From Pseudocitrobacter vendiensis (GTDB lineage Bacteria; Pseudomonadota; Gammaproteobacteria; Enterobacterales; Enterobacteriaceae), in NCBI RefSeq assembly GCF_943590815.1, contig NZ_CALSBS010000003.1:62001-126000 (forward strand): a stretch of DNA of 64,000 nucleotides, in the 5' to 3' direction. Below the pieces are notes generated by a model, which saw nothing but the letters and a program-made list of their open reading frames with translations, searched no databases and was not told where the DNA came from. A program made the translations under genes and the position numbers. Shown one piece after another: positions 23,749-34,356 of the stretch (position 1 is its first letter; the number at the start of each line of letters is the position of its first letter).

Positions 23749-24863
23749 CAGGCTGCCAGGTCATGGTCAAACCGGCCAGTTCTCGCTGTAATCTGCGCTG
23801 CAGATACTGCTTCTATATTGAAAAACCACAACAGAACGTAATGGATGACGACACGCTTGAAGCGTTTATTCGTCAACATATCGACGCGCAACCTGGCGAT
23901 GAAGTGCTGTTTGCCTGGCAGGGTGGCGAACCTACGCTCTGCGGGTTGGATTATTTTAAACGTGTTGTTGCGCTTCAGCGGCGCTACGCAAATGGCAAAC
24001 GCATTGCCAATGCCTTCCAGACCAACGGGATTCTGCTTAACGAGGCGTGGTGCCGGTTTTTCCGCGAACATAACTGGCTGGTGGGCATCTCTATCGATGG
24101 CCCCGCGCCGTTGCATGATGCATTACGTGTGAGCACTAGCGGCAAGCCTACCCATCATAAAGTTATTGAAGCTATCCATCTTTTGACCGCCCATCGCGTT
24201 GAGTTCAACCTGCTGGTGGTCGTCAACAGTCTCAACAGCCAGCATCCGCAGGCGCTTTATCGTTACTTACGTAAACTCGGTACACCGTTTATCCAGTTCA
24301 TCCCACTGGTTGAGCAGGATGAAAACGGTAATTTAACGACAGAATCGTTGACCGAGCAGCGCTGGGGCGAGTTTCTGACGCGCGTCTTTTCCGTCTGGGT
24401 AAGAGAAGATATTGGCCGCGTTTACGTTCAACTCTTTGATTCTACGCTGGGCGTCTGGTCTGGCTATCCCGCGCAGATGTGCGCGCAAAGTGAGCTCTGT
24501 GGTCACGCCTTTGCGCTGGAGTCTAATGGCGATCTTTATCAGTGCGATCACTACGTTTATCCGGCGTATCGGTTGGGCAATATTCACGAGCAACCGCTGA
24601 AGGTGCTTAACGTACAGCCAGAGGTCGCGGCTTTTGGCGCAAACAAACAGCGTGCGCTTACGGATGCTTGCCGACAATGCCCTGTGCTACGCTTGTGTCA
24701 GGGTGATTGCCCAAAACACCGCCTGAATGCAGGCAAAAGCGCGTTATGCGAAGGCTATCGCCAGTTCTTCACCGATACGGCGCCACACATGAAAATTATG
24801 CGCGATCTGCTGAAGCACCACCGCTCGCCCGTTGAGCTGATGGTGATGCTTCAGCGAAGCTAG
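23745..24863 (+). CDS. yidF: YidF, radical-SAM sulfatase maturase (anSME type), full length
   Basis: A 372-residue radical-SAM/SPASM protein. The SAM cluster motif is CNLRCRYC (Cys14, Cys18, Cys21), followed by WQGGEPTLCG. C-terminal cysteine clusters (CAQSELCGH; CRQCPVLRLCQGDCPKHR) supply auxiliary iron-sulfur sites. It should convert the CTPAR cysteine of YidJ to formylglycine. The K-12 gene annotated yidF is, from memory, much shorter (about 165 residues), so this copy appears intact where the K-12 one is truncated. Confidence 0.9.
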   Translation: MTGCQVMVKPASSRCNLRCRYCFYIEKPQQNVMDDDTLEAFIRQHIDAQPGDEVLFAWQGGEPTLCGLDYFKRVVALQRRYANGKRIANAFQTNGILLNEAWCRFFREHNWLVGISIDGPAPLHDALRVSTSGKPTHHKVIEAIHLLTAHRVEFNLLVVVNSLNSQHPQALYRYLRKLGTPFIQFIPLVEQDENGNLTTESLTEQRWGEFLTRVFSVWVREDIGRVYVQLFDSTLGVWSGYPAQMCAQSELCGHAFALESNGDLYQCDHYVYPAYRLGNIHEQPLKVLNVQPEVAAFGANKQRALTDACRQCPVLRLCQGDCPKHRLNAGKSALCEGYRQFFTDTAPHMKIMRDLLKHHRSPVELMVMLQRS

Positions 24864-24866
24864 GGT

Positions 24867-26189
24867 TTAACGGCCTTTCGCCAGATACTGCGCCATCTCT
24901 TCTTCCGGCACCATGCCGCCGCCCGTCGCCCACACCAGGTGGGTGGCGTGGTTAAGCTGTTCGGCGCTGAAACCGTGCATCTGCTGATACGCGCTGGACG
25001 CGCAAACGCGCTGCGGCCCAGCCATACCCGCCAGCGCTGAAGGCTCAAGGCGGATATTTTCTTCCTGCGCCAGCCAGCCCAGCATGTCATACATTGTTTG
25101 ATCGTCGAGCGTATAAAGCCCGTCGAGCAGACGTTCCATTGCGCGACCCACAAAACCGGATGCGCGGCCTACCGCCAGCCCATCCGCCGCTGTCAGGTTA
25201 TCAATGCCGATGTCCTGAACGGAAAGCGCATCGTGCAGGCCGGTGTACACGCCCAGCAGCATGCACGGCGAGTGCGTTGGCTCAGCAAAGAAGCAATGAA
25301 CGTTATCGCCAAAAGCCAGTTTCAGGCCAAACGCCACGCCCCCAGGGCCGCCGCCCACACCGCACGGCAGATAAACAAACAGCGGATGACCGGCATCGAC
25401 CACGCGTCCCTGCTGAGCAAACTGCGCTTTCAGGCGCTGCCCGGCGACGGCATAGCCAAGGAATAACGTGCGGGAGTTTTCATCGTCGATAAAGAAGCAG
25501 TTCGGGTCTGACTCCGCCGCTTTGCGCCCCTGTTCAACCGCCACGCCGTAATCTTCTTCATACTCGACCACCGTCACGCCGTGGCTGCGCAGCTTCGCTT
25601 TTTTCCAGGCGCGGGCATCAGCGGACATATGTACGGTAACCTTAAACCCGATACAGGCGCTCATGATGCCAATCGACAAACCGAGATTGCCTGTGGAGCC
25701 CACCGCGATGCTGAACTGGCTGAAAAACTGTTTAAATTCAGGGGAAAGCAGCACGCTGTAGTCGTCTTCGGTGCTCAGCAGTCCCGCTTCCAGCGCCAGT
25801 TTCTCGGCGTGGGTCAGCACTTCATAGATGCCGCCACGGGCTTTAATCGAGCCGGAAATGGGCAGATGACTGTCTTTCTTGAGCAGAATTTCACCGCCCA
25901 CTTTCTGACTGAACTGTTGTTCCAGGCGCTTTTGCATCGCCGGGATCGCCACCACGTCAGATTCAATTATCCCGCCGGTTGCGGCGGTTTCCGGAAACGC
26001 TTTTGCCAGATACGGTGCGAAACGCGTCAGACGGTCGTGCGCGGCCTTAACGTCTTGTTCCGTCAGGCCAACATAGGGTAAACCTTCCGCAAGAGAAGTG
26101 GTGCCGGGGTTAAACCAGGTGGTCTCTTTGAGCGCGACCAGGTCGTCCACTAAAGGATATTGAGCGATGAGTTTTTGAATGTTTTCCAT
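24867..26189 (-). CDS. dsdA: D-serine ammonia-lyase
   Basis: A 440-residue PLP enzyme that turns D-serine into pyruvate and ammonia. The Schiff-base lysine is Lys116 in SGSIKARGG; the glycine loop is VGSTGNLG, and CGVGGGPGG is also typical. The start [14 protein letters not shown] was chosen over a frame extension of 16 codons that would overlap dsdX. It lies 17 bp after dsdX and is co-transcribed with it. Confidence 0.95.
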   Translation of the reverse strand: MENIQKLIAQYPLVDDLVALKETTWFNPGTTSLAEGLPYVGLTEQDVKAAHDRLTRFAPYLAKAFPETAATGGIIESDVVAIPAMQKRLEQQFSQKVGGEILLKKDSHLPISGSIKARGGIYEVLTHAEKLALEAGLLSTEDDYSVLLSPEFKQFFSQFSIAVGSTGNLGLSIGIMSACIGFKVTVHMSADARAWKKAKLRSHGVTVVEYEEDYGVAVEQGRKAAESDPNCFFIDDENSRTLFLGYAVAGQRLKAQFAQQGRVVDAGHPLFVYLPCGVGGGPGGVAFGLKLAFGDNVHCFFAEPTHSPCMLLGVYTGLHDALSVQDIGIDNLTAADGLAVGRASGFVGRAMERLLDGLYTLDDQTMYDMLGWLAQEENIRLEPSALAGMAGPQRVCASSAYQQMHGFSAEQLNHATHLVWATGGGMVPEEEMAQYLAKGR

Positions 26190-26206
26190 AGTACGTCTCT
26201 TTGCGC

Positions 26207-27544
26207 TTAGATGATAAAGGAAAGCAGGAATGTGCATACCAGTGCAACGACGGAGGCAATAAATGTCGCCGTTGTGTAGTATTTAAACGTCTCGTTCAGG
26301 GTTGCGCCGCAATACTGTTTCACCAGCCAGAAGAGGGAATCGGTGACGATCGTGCAGCCAATTGCGCCTGAACCAATAGCAATGGCGATGATCTCCGGGC
26401 TCACGTTCGGATAAAGCGGCAGCATTGGGGAGACAATCGCTGTTGCGCCCATCATCGCCACCGTGGCGGAACCGACGGCCGCATGCAGAATCAGCGCCAC
26501 CAGCCACGCCAGCAGAATCGGGTGCATATGCATGTTGGAGAGGATAAGCGCCAGCGTATCTGCCAGGCCGCTGCCTTTCAGAATTGCGTTGAATGCACCG
26601 CCTGCACCGATAATCAGCAGAATATTGGCGATGGAACCAAAACCGTTCTCTGTGTGGGTCAGTAGCGTGCTCATGCCAATATGCTGACGCAGGCCAAGGA
26701 TGTAATAGGCCACAAACACGGCGATAAACATGGCGGTAATTGGGTTGCCGATAAATTCCAGCAGCGTATAAATCGTGCTGCCTTTTTCCATGTTCAATTC
26801 AGCGACGGTTTTCACCAGCATCAGGCCAATTGGCAGCAGAACAGTAAACAGTGTTGCGCCAAGTGACGGCAGCGTTTTTTCATCGCGTACTTCAAGGTCT
26901 GAAAACTCGGCCGGTACGGCCTTAAAGGGCAGACGATTGCCGAGGAATTTCAGGTACAGCGGGCCGCCGATAAGTGAGGCCATCAGCCCAACCAGTAGGC
27001 CGTAAACGATAACTGAACCTAAATCTGCCCCCAGTTTATTGGCGACAAACAGCGCAGCCGGGTGTGGCGGCACAACACAGTGCACGGCCATCAATGCGGT
27101 ACACAGCGGAATCGCCAGCTTCAACAATGACGTATTGGTTTTTTTTGCGATGGAAAACGCCAGTGGGATCAAGAGCACGACGCCCACTTCCACAAACAGC
27201 GTAATTCCACAAATCAGCCCCACCAGCACCATAATGACGTCGGCAGAGAGCCAGCGGCAGCGCTGAAGCGTCAGCCCAATCCGCTCCGCCGCGCCGGAGA
27301 CTTCCATCATTTTGCCCAGAATGGTGCCAAGGCCAATAACGGCGGCCAGGAAGCCCAGCGTGCCGCCAATTCCGCTTTCCACGGCGTTCACCATTTCCAG
27401 CGGGCCCATGCCCATCATCGCGCCCACGAAAAAGCTGGCTAATAACAGCGCCAGAAACGGGTGGAATTTAAACTTCACGATGGTCAAAACGATCAACACG
27501 ATGCTTATCAACAGCGTGCTTACAACCCATATTTGAGAGTGCAT
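26207..27544 (-). CDS. dsdX: D-serine permease DsdX (GntP family)
   Basis: A 445-residue GntP-family permease with about 12 membrane segments ([52 protein letters not shown]). Imports D-serine for DsdA. It is divergent from the regulator dsdC across 227 bp, which holds the dsd promoters. Confidence 0.94.
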   Translation of the reverse strand: MHSQIWVVSTLLISIVLIVLTIVKFKFHPFLALLLASFFVGAMMGMGPLEMVNAVESGIGGTLGFLAAVIGLGTILGKMMEVSGAAERIGLTLQRCRWLSADVIMVLVGLICGITLFVEVGVVLLIPLAFSIAKKTNTSLLKLAIPLCTALMAVHCVVPPHPAALFVANKLGADLGSVIVYGLLVGLMASLIGGPLYLKFLGNRLPFKAVPAEFSDLEVRDEKTLPSLGATLFTVLLPIGLMLVKTVAELNMEKGSTIYTLLEFIGNPITAMFIAVFVAYYILGLRQHIGMSTLLTHTENGFGSIANILLIIGAGGAFNAILKGSGLADTLALILSNMHMHPILLAWLVALILHAAVGSATVAMMGATAIVSPMLPLYPNVSPEIIAIAIGSGAIGCTIVTDSLFWLVKQYCGATLNETFKYYTTATFIASVVALVCTFLLSFII

Positions 27545-27771
27545 ATCTCACCTTGCCCTGTGATTAACCTCCCCCTATTGGACAAAAAACGGGCATAGCC
27601 TGACAAACGATGTATTTGTCCTTTCACATGAGCCAGATTGAATCAAAATGGTGATTTACGTCGAATAATGAAGGTAAATTGCGAGATGATTCACTCTAAT
27701 TCATCCTTGCGCTGATTTTTGCAGCATATTTTTTTACACTGATAAGTACTATTTGGGTTGATGAGGCGGTT

Positions 27772-28710
27772 ATGGATCCCCTGCGCGACGTGCGAAATCG
27801 GCTGCTGAATGGCTGGCAGTTATCGAAGCTCTACACCTTTGAGGTTGCGGCGAGGCATCAGTCCTTTGCGTTGGCGGCGGATGAACTCTCGCTGAGCCCC
27901 AGCGCCGTCAGCCATCGCATTAATCAGCTTGAAGAGGAACTGGGCATTCAGCTGTTTGTCCGCTCGCACCGTAAAGTAGAGCTGACGCACGAAGGGAAGC
28001 GGGTGTTCTGGGCACTGAAATCGTCGCTGGATACCCTCAACCAGGAAATTCTGGACATCAAAAACCAGGAGCTTTCCGGCACGCTCACGGTTTATTCGCG
28101 GCCGTCCATTGCACAGTGCTGGCTGGTACCCGCATTGGGTGATTTCACCCGCCGCTATCCATCGATTTCACTGACTATGCTAACCGGAAATGACAACGTT
28201 AATTTACAGCGGGCGGGCATCGACCTGGCGATTTACTTCGACGATGCGCCATCGGCACAGCTAACACACCATTTTTTGATGGATGAAGAAATTTTGCCGG
28301 TGTGCAGCCCCGACTATGCGCGGCGTTATGATCTGAATGGACGGCTGGTAAATCTTCCGCACTGTACATTGCTGCACGACAGGCAGGCGTGGAGCAACGA
28401 CTCGGGCACCGATGAATGGCACAGCTGGGCGCAACACTTTACGGTAAATTTGCCGACATCATCGGGGATTGGTTTCGATCGTTCAGATTTAGCGGTGATT
28501 GCCGCGATGAATCATATCGGTGTGGCAATGGGGCGGAAGCGTTTAGTGCAAAAACGCCTCGACAGCGGGGAGCTGGTGGCTCCCTTCGGCGATATGGCGC
28601 TGAAATGTCATCAGCACTATTACGTCACCACGCTGCCTGGCCGTCAGTGGCCGAAAATCGAGGCGTTTATTGGCTGGTTGCAGGAGCAGGCGGCTTACAC
28701 CGGCTGCTGA
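27772..28710 (+). CDS. dsdC: DsdC, LysR-family activator of D-serine genes
   Basis: A 312-residue LysR regulator with an N-terminal helix-turn-helix (YTFEVAARHQSFALAADELSLSPSAVSHRINQLEEELGIQLF) and a C-terminal substrate-binding domain. It activates dsdXA when D-serine is present. The 3' end overlaps convergent emrD by 16 bp. Confidence 0.94.
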   Translation: MDPLRDVRNRLLNGWQLSKLYTFEVAARHQSFALAADELSLSPSAVSHRINQLEEELGIQLFVRSHRKVELTHEGKRVFWALKSSLDTLNQEILDIKNQELSGTLTVYSRPSIAQCWLVPALGDFTRRYPSISLTMLTGNDNVNLQRAGIDLAIYFDDAPSAQLTHHFLMDEEILPVCSPDYARRYDLNGRLVNLPHCTLLHDRQAWSNDSGTDEWHSWAQHFTVNLPTSSGIGFDRSDLAVIAAMNHIGVAMGRKRLVQKRLDSGELVAPFGDMALKCHQHYYVTTLPGRQWPKIEAFIGWLQEQAAYTGC

Positions 28711-29879
28711 TGATGATGAAAACGCGAAGCCAACGGCAGCCAGCACAGGAAAATCAGCAGGCCCATCAGCGTCATCAGCAGGCCAAGGCTGGCCTGGCCG
28801 GTTTGCGGCATCATGGCTGAAAGCCACGCCAGCACACCGGAACCAATATTTTGCAAGCCGCCGACCAGCGCGCCAGCGGTACCGGCGAGGAACGGGAAGG
28901 GTTCCATCGCACCGCTGGTTGCCAACGGAAAGAGCATCCCGGCGCCGAAGAAGAACAGCGCGGCGGGCACCAGCAGCGTCCAGACGGTCATCACGCCGAA
29001 CAGGCCCGGTATCCACATCATCAGCCCGGCGACCAGGCAGCTCATCACCGACTGCCACATCAGCGTTGGGAAACGCTTATTCGGACGCCCGGCAAACCAG
29101 GCGCCAAAGAATGCCGCTGGGATCGGCAGAATAAACAGAATGCTTACCACCATACTGTTCAGGCCAAGCACTGCACCCATCAATACGCCAGAGCAGGCTT
29201 CAAACACCGCAATGCCTGCGAGGCCACCAATCAGCATCAGCAGATAGCAGTTGAACGCGCTGCTGCCAAAAAGCGTTTTGTAGTTGCTGATAAGCCGCGT
29301 TTTCGGCGCTCCGACAGGGCGCGTTTCCGGCATCCAGCGCGCCATGCTGAAGGTGACAATCACGCACAGGGTCAGCAGGAAGCCGTAGCACGCACGCCAG
29401 CTCCAGGCGGTATCAAGCAGCCCGCCAATCAGCGGCGCGAGCAGTGGGCTCACCAGAATACCCATATTCAACAGGCTGTTAGCGTGGCGAAGCTGGCTGC
29501 CCTCGTACAGGTCACGTGGTAGGGTACGCGCCATTACGCCGCCCACGCCGGTGCCCATTCCCTGTAGCGCGCTGGCGGCAATCAGCACCGTCAGGTCGTG
29601 GGTGGACATGGCGATAATCGTCGCCAGCATAAAAATCGACATCCCAACCAGAATCACCGGACGGCGACCTACGCGATCAGAAAGCGGGCCATAGAAAAGT
29701 TGCGAAACGCCATAGGTCAGCAGATAGGCTGCCATGACGCTTTGCACCGCGCCCTCGCGAACGTTGAGATCGCGTGCCATATCAGCAATTGCAGGAATAT
29801 ATATGGTTTGCGCCATCTGTCCGACGGCTACCAGCAACACCAGCATCAATAAGATAGTGACGTTTCTTTGGCTTTTCAT
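28695..29879 (-). CDS. emrD: EmrD, MFS multidrug efflux pump
   Basis: A 394-residue DHA1-type exporter with 12 membrane segments and the loop motif FYGPLSDRVGRRPVILVG. It matches E. coli EmrD in length and sequence and sits beside ivbL-ilvBN as in K-12. It extrudes uncouplers and detergents in E. coli. Confidence 0.93.
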   Translation of the reverse strand: MKSQRNVTILLMLVLLVAVGQMAQTIYIPAIADMARDLNVREGAVQSVMAAYLLTYGVSQLFYGPLSDRVGRRPVILVGMSIFMLATIIAMSTHDLTVLIAASALQGMGTGVGGVMARTLPRDLYEGSQLRHANSLLNMGILVSPLLAPLIGGLLDTAWSWRACYGFLLTLCVIVTFSMARWMPETRPVGAPKTRLISNYKTLFGSSAFNCYLLMLIGGLAGIAVFEACSGVLMGAVLGLNSMVVSILFILPIPAAFFGAWFAGRPNKRFPTLMWQSVMSCLVAGLMMWIPGLFGVMTVWTLLVPAALFFFGAGMLFPLATSGAMEPFPFLAGTAGALVGGLQNIGSGVLAWLSAMMPQTGQASLGLLMTLMGLLIFLCWLPLASRFHHHQQPV

Positions 29880-30172
29880 TTCTCTGATATTTTATAAAAA
29901 AGGAAAATACAAGAATAAGCTGCTGCTTATTACCCTAAATGCGGGTGGAATCTACCATATCAAGATGACAATTTAACCATCAGATATGTGAATGATTTGT
30001 AGCAACCAGGCAGGATTTATAGACGGTGACGGCAACTAATCTTGCCAGTCTCAGCGTGGCTCTGGAGTGTGATCGCGCAAACATTTTCACGCAGATGAAT
30101 TTTTTTCCGTTGCCAGCGCCCACAACCTGTGTTTGTATAAATTCAATTGATGAATTGATAAACAGGTCCCTA

Positions 30173-30271
30173 ATGACTCCTTCCATGATGACGTCGACCC
30201 TACTAAAAACCGCGCTACCAGCCGCGGTGGTCGTCGTGCGTGTGGTGGTGGTCGTCGGCAATGCGCCGTAG
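30173..30271 (+). CDS. ivbL: ilvBN leader peptide IvbL
   Basis: A 32-codon leader peptide whose core, LPAAVVVVRVVVVVGNAP, is packed with valine codons and contains leucine codons. Ribosome stalling when valine or leucine tRNA is short controls the downstream attenuator. Position and composition match E. coli IvbL, with a slightly different N-terminus (MTPSMMTSTLLKTA). Confidence 0.93.
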   Translation: MTPSMMTSTLLKTALPAAVVVVRVVVVVGNAP

Positions 30272-30294
30272 GGTCCGGAACAACACACGATTCC

Positions 30295-30328
30295 AAAACC
30301 CCGCCGGCGCAAACCGGGCGGGGTTTTT
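30295..30328 (+). terminator. ilvBN attenuator
   Basis: CCCCGCC (30299-30305) pairs with GGCGGGG (30317-30323), followed by five T residues, between the ivbL stop and ilvB. This is the rho-independent attenuator controlled by translation of IvbL. Confidence 0.9.
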
Positions 30329-30378
30329 CGTTTAAGGACCCTCCCCGGAAAGTCGGCTCAGAATAAAAGGACTGGAGC

Positions 30379-32067
30379 ATGGCAAGTTCGGGCACAACAT
30401 CACAGACCAGACGCTTTACCGGCGCAGAACTGATTGTCCATTTACTGGAGCGTCAGGGGATTACTATGGTTACCGGCATTCCAGGCGGCACCGTATTGCC
30501 CCTGTACGATGCATTAAGCCAAAGCAAAAAAATTCGCCATATCCTGGCGCGTCACGAGCAGGGTGCCGGGTTTATTGCGCAGGGCATGGCGCGTACGGCG
30601 GGGAAACCGGCGGTATGCATGGCCTGTAGCGGCCCCGGTGCCACCAACCTGGTGACCGCCATCGCCGATGCGCGTCTCGACTCGATTCCATTAGTTTGCA
30701 TCACCGGGCAGGTGGCCTCCTCGTTAATCGGCACCGACGCGTTCCAGGAAGTCGACACCTACGGCATCTCTATCCCCATCACCAAACACAACTATTTAGT
30801 TCGCAACATCACGGAGTTACCGCAGGTTATTGCGGACGCTTTCCGCATTGCGCAGTCTGGCCGCCCGGGCCCGGTGTGGATAGACATTCCTAAGGATGTG
30901 CAGACCGCTGAAATCGAACTGAATGAACTGCCGGAGCCCGGCGATCGTGCGCCAACGCCTGAATTCAGTGCCGAGAGCGTGCGCGAAGCCGCCGCGATGA
31001 TCAACGCCGCGCAGCGTCCGGTGCTCTATCTGGGGGGCGGCGTCATTAACGCGCCGGAGCGTGTGCGCGAGTTGGCTGAGAAAGCGAATTTGCCGACCAC
31101 CATGACTTTGATGGCATTAGGCATGCTGCCTAAAGCGCATCCTCTGTCGTTAGGTATGCTGGGGATGCACGGCGCGCGCAGCACCAATTTTATTTTACAA
31201 CAGTCTGATTTACTGGTTGTTTTAGGCGCACGTTTTGATGACCGGGCGACGGGGAAAGTGGCCGAATTCTGCCCGAATGCGAAGATCATTCACGTCGATA
31301 TCGACCGCGCCGAGCTGGGGAAAATTAAGCAAGCCCACGTGGCGATTCAGGCCGATGTGGATGATGTCCTGGCGCAACTGTTGCCGCAGATTGACGCGCA
31401 GCCGCGTAACGCATGGCGTGAAAAAGTGGCTGAACTGCAACAGGAATTCCCGTGCGCGATCCCGCAGGAAACGGACCCATTAAGTCATTATGGCCTGATC
31501 AACGCCGTTGCCGCCTGCGTGAACGACGACGCGATTATCGCCACCGATGTGGGACAGCACCAGATGTGGACGGCCCAGGCGTATCCGCTCAATCGCCCGC
31601 GTCAGTGGCTGACTTCCGGCGGCCTTGGCACAATGGGCTTCGGCTTGCCTGCGGCGGTTGGCGCGGCGCTGGCGAACCCGGATCGCAAAGTTCTGTGCTT
31701 CTCGGGTGATGGCAGTTTGATGATGAATATTCAGGAGATGGCGACGGCGGCTGAAAATCAGCTGGATGTGAAAATTATCCTGATGAATAACGAAGCGCTG
31801 GGCCTGGTGCATCAACAACAGAGCCTGTTCTACAAACAGGGCGTATTCGCGGCGACGTATCCGGGCATGATCAACTTTATGCAAATTGCCGCAGGTTTTG
31901 GCCTGGCAACCTGCGACTTAAACAGCGAAACGGACCCACAGGGCGCGCTGCAGGCCATTATCAATCGACCGGGCCCGGCGCTGATCCACGTGCGTATCGA
32001 CCCGCATGAAAAAGTGTATCCGATGGTACCGCCGGGAGCGGCCAATACTGAAATGGTGGGGGAATAA
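30379..32067 (+). CDS. ilvB: Acetolactate synthase I, large subunit
   Basis: A 562-residue thiamine-diphosphate enzyme that joins two pyruvates to acetolactate (or pyruvate and 2-ketobutyrate) in branched-chain amino acid synthesis. The catalytic glutamate is Glu60 in ARHEQGAGF; the ThDP motif is GDGSLMMNIQEMATAAENQLDVKIILMNN. ilvN begins three bases after its stop. Confidence 0.97.
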   Translation: MASSGTTSQTRRFTGAELIVHLLERQGITMVTGIPGGTVLPLYDALSQSKKIRHILARHEQGAGFIAQGMARTAGKPAVCMACSGPGATNLVTAIADARLDSIPLVCITGQVASSLIGTDAFQEVDTYGISIPITKHNYLVRNITELPQVIADAFRIAQSGRPGPVWIDIPKDVQTAEIELNELPEPGDRAPTPEFSAESVREAAAMINAAQRPVLYLGGGVINAPERVRELAEKANLPTTMTLMALGMLPKAHPLSLGMLGMHGARSTNFILQQSDLLVVLGARFDDRATGKVAEFCPNAKIIHVDIDRAELGKIKQAHVAIQADVDDVLAQLLPQIDAQPRNAWREKVAELQQEFPCAIPQETDPLSHYGLINAVAACVNDDAIIATDVGQHQMWTAQAYPLNRPRQWLTSGGLGTMGFGLPAAVGAALANPDRKVLCFSGDGSLMMNIQEMATAAENQLDVKIILMNNEALGLVHQQQSLFYKQGVFAATYPGMINFMQIAAGFGLATCDLNSETDPQGALQAIINRPGPALIHVRIDPHEKVYPMVPPGAANTEMVGE

Positions 32068-32070
32068 GCC

Positions 32071-32361
32071 ATGCAAAACACAGCACACGATAACGTCATT
32101 CTCGAACTCACCGTTCGCAACCACCCCGGCGTCATGACCCACGTCTGCGGCCTGTTTGCCCGTCGCGCGTTTAACGTCGAAGGCATCCTTTGCCTACCGA
32201 TTCAGGACAGCGATCAAAGCCATATCTGGCTACTGGTCAACGATGACCAGCGGCTGGAGCAGATGATGAGCCAGATAGACAAGCTGGAAGACGTGGTGAA
32301 AGTGCAGCGCAACCAGTCGGACCCGACGATGTTTAATAAGATTGCGGTGTTTTTTCAGTAG
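32071..32361 (+). CDS. ilvN: Acetolactate synthase I, small regulatory subunit
   Basis: A 96-residue ACT-domain protein ([30 protein letters not shown]) that binds valine and gives feedback inhibition of IlvB. It is co-transcribed with ilvB. In K-12 uhpA follows; here yicN starts 69 bp later instead. Confidence 0.96.
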   Translation: MQNTAHDNVILELTVRNHPGVMTHVCGLFARRAFNVEGILCLPIQDSDQSHIWLLVNDDQRLEQMMSQIDKLEDVVKVQRNQSDPTMFNKIAVFFQ

Positions 32362-32430
32362 GTCATCTTGCAGTCGACAGCGCTGATATTCTCTTTATGA
32401 TGTCGGGGTTGAACGACATTGAGAGGGCGC

Positions 32431-32883
32431 ATGATCTGGATAATGCTGGCGACGCTGGTGGTGGTTTTTGTGGTGGGTTTTCGGGTGATGACATCCGGCC
32501 CGCGCCGGGCGATTCGTCGTTTGAGTGAACGCATGGGCATTACACCAATGCCCATAGAATCGATGATCGATCAACTGGGGAAGGAGCCTGGCAACGAGTA
32601 CCTTCACTATCTTGAGCGCCCGAACGAGGCTCATTTGCAAAATGCCGCGCAGATGCTGCTGATTTGGCAGGTGTTTATCGTCGACAGCAGCGAAGAAAGT
32701 ATGCATCGCTGGCACCGCCTGCTGCAAAAATCGCGTCTTGCGGCACCGATTACCGATGCGCAGGTGCGGCTGGCGCTGGGGTTTATGCGTGAGCTGGAGC
32801 CAAACGCCGGAGAGCTTAATGCGTTTCAGCTTCGCTATAACGCCCTGTTCCATGATGAAGATGGGGTGCGGTGGTTGCATTGA
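32431..32883 (+). CDS. yicN: YicN, DUF1198 membrane-anchored protein
   Basis: A 150-residue protein with one N-terminal membrane segment (MIWIMLATLVVVFVVGFRVM) and a soluble helical part. It matches YicN/DUF1198. The start at 32431 follows GAGAGGG; the longest frame adds four codons. Function unknown. Confidence 0.9.
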   Translation: MIWIMLATLVVVFVVGFRVMTSGPRRAIRRLSERMGITPMPIESMIDQLGKEPGNEYLHYLERPNEAHLQNAAQMLLIWQVFIVDSSEESMHRWHRLLQKSRLAAPITDAQVRLALGFMRELEPNAGELNAFQLRYNALFHDEDGVRWLH

Positions 32884-32897
32884 TGCGAGCGGGCCTT

Positions 32898-33010
32898 CCC
32901 CCTCACCCTAACCCTCTCCCACTGGGAGAGGGGACCGAGAGTGCCAGAGGTTAAGCGGGTGCGGTTTTCTCCCTCTCCCTGTGGGAGAGGGCCGGGGTGA
33001 GGGCATCAGC
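32898..33010. repeat. GC-rich palindromic intergenic repeat, two units
   Basis: Two inverted units built from CCCTCACCCTAACCCTCTCCC-like and CCCTCTCCCTGTGGGAGAGG-like sequence lie between yicN and nepI. The same units appear three times at 44004-44176. They form strong hairpins and resemble mosaic intergenic repeats common in Enterobacter/Citrobacter-type genomes. Confidence 0.75.
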
Positions 33011-33121
33011 GCGCTCGCTCCCCTCTCTTTCCCCCAAAAAGTTGTCAAAACGTTAAATAGGTCACACTCAGGATGTTACACTGCGCAACCTTCCCGCATG
33101 CGAACAAACATCAGGTGGCCT

Positions 33122-34306
33122 ATGACCGACTCGCTCTCTTCTCCACAACCTAAAGATACTGTTACGCGGCCCAACTGGTCGGCCGTTTTTGCGGTCGCTT
33201 TCTGCGTCGCCTGCCTGATTACCGTTGAGTTTTTGCCCGTTAGCCTGCTGACGCCGATGGCGCAGGATCTGGGCATCTCTGAAGGCCTGGCGGGGCAGTC
33301 AGTCACCATGACCGCGTTTGTGGCGATGTTCTCCAGCCTGTTTATCACTCACATCATTGGCCGCACCGATCGCCGCTACGTGGTGGTGATGTTTGCGGTG
33401 TTACTTACGCTCTCCTGCCTGCTGGTATCGTTCGCCAACAGCTTTGCGCTGTTGCTGCTGGGGCGCGCCTGTCTCGGCCTGGCGCTGGGGGGATTCTGGG
33501 CGATGTCGGCGTCGTTGACCATTCGGCTGGTGCCAATGCGCGTGGTGCCCAAAGCGCTGTCGGTGATTTTTGGCGCGGTATCGATAGCCCTGGTGATCGC
33601 TGCGCCGCTTGGCAGTTTTCTCGGCGGAATTATTGGCTGGCGCAATGTGTTTAACGGTGCGGCGCTGATGGGCGCGCTGTGCATTGTCTGGGTGATTAAA
33701 GCGCTGCCCTCGCTGCCTGGCGAAGCGGCGCATCAGCAGCAGAACATGTTCAGCTTGATGAAGCGCCCCGGCGTACTGGCGGGAATGAGCGCTATCTTCC
33801 TGGTGTTCGTTGGTCAGTTTTCTTTCTTCACCTATATTCGCCCGGTTTATACCACGCTGGCAGGCTTTAGCGTGGATGGCCTGACGCTGGTGCTGTTGAG
33901 CTTTGGGGTTGCCAGCTTTGTTGGTACCTCGCTTTCATCCGCTATTCTGAAACGCTCGGTAAAAGGCACGCTGGCCTGCGCGCCCTTTGTTCTGACGCTA
34001 AGCGCGCTGGCGCTGATTTTCTGGGGGAACTCGCCCGTTGTCGCGTCTGCGGTGGCGATTATCTGGGGCTTCGCGTTTGCGATGATACCGGTCGGCTGGT
34101 CGACGTGGATCACGCGCTCGCTCTCCGATCAGGCCGAGAAAGCGGGATCTATTCAGGTGGCGGTGATCCAGTTCGCCAACACCTGCGGCGCGGCGCTGGG
34201 CGGCGTTGCGCTGGACCATTTCGGCGTGCTGTCGCCGCTGGTGCTTTCCGCCTGCCTGATGCTGCTGACGGCCACGCTGGTGGCGACGAAAGTGAAAGTG
34301 AGTTAA
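33122..34306 (+). CDS. nepI: NepI, purine ribonucleoside exporter (MFS)
   Basis: A 394-residue DHA1-type exporter with 12 membrane segments. The start [12 protein letters not shown] follows AGGTGG; an upstream frame extension is only the GC-rich repeat. Conserved stretches ([59 protein letters not shown]) match E. coli NepI, which exports inosine and related nucleosides. Confidence 0.92.
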   Translation: MTDSLSSPQPKDTVTRPNWSAVFAVAFCVACLITVEFLPVSLLTPMAQDLGISEGLAGQSVTMTAFVAMFSSLFITHIIGRTDRRYVVVMFAVLLTLSCLLVSFANSFALLLLGRACLGLALGGFWAMSASLTIRLVPMRVVPKALSVIFGAVSIALVIAAPLGSFLGGIIGWRNVFNGAALMGALCIVWVIKALPSLPGEAAHQQQNMFSLMKRPGVLAGMSAIFLVFVGQFSFFTYIRPVYTTLAGFSVDGLTLVLLSFGVASFVGTSLSSAILKRSVKGTLACAPFVLTLSALALIFWGNSPVVASAVAIIWGFAFAMIPVGWSTWITRSLSDQAEKAGSIQVAVIQFANTCGAALGGVALDHFGVLSPLVLSACLMLLTATLVATKVKVS

Positions 34307-34314
34307 TGAATATT

Positions 34315-34340
34315 GCCGGATTACGCTGCGCGTATCCGGC
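34315..34340. repeat. REP element after nepI
   Basis: GCCGGATTACGC and GCGTATCCGGC form a REP hairpin in the 50 bp between the ends of convergent nepI and yicS. Confidence 0.7.
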
Positions 34341-34356
34341 CATCATTTACGGGATA

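Noticed and set aside
27545-27771. CRP site in the dsdX-dsdC intergenic region
   Set aside because: ATGTGAAAGGACAAAT has one good half site only; too weak to call.
32981-33121. N-terminal extension of nepI
   Set aside because: The extra residues are encoded by the GC-rich intergenic repeat; the start at 33122 has a ribosome-binding site and fits the family length.
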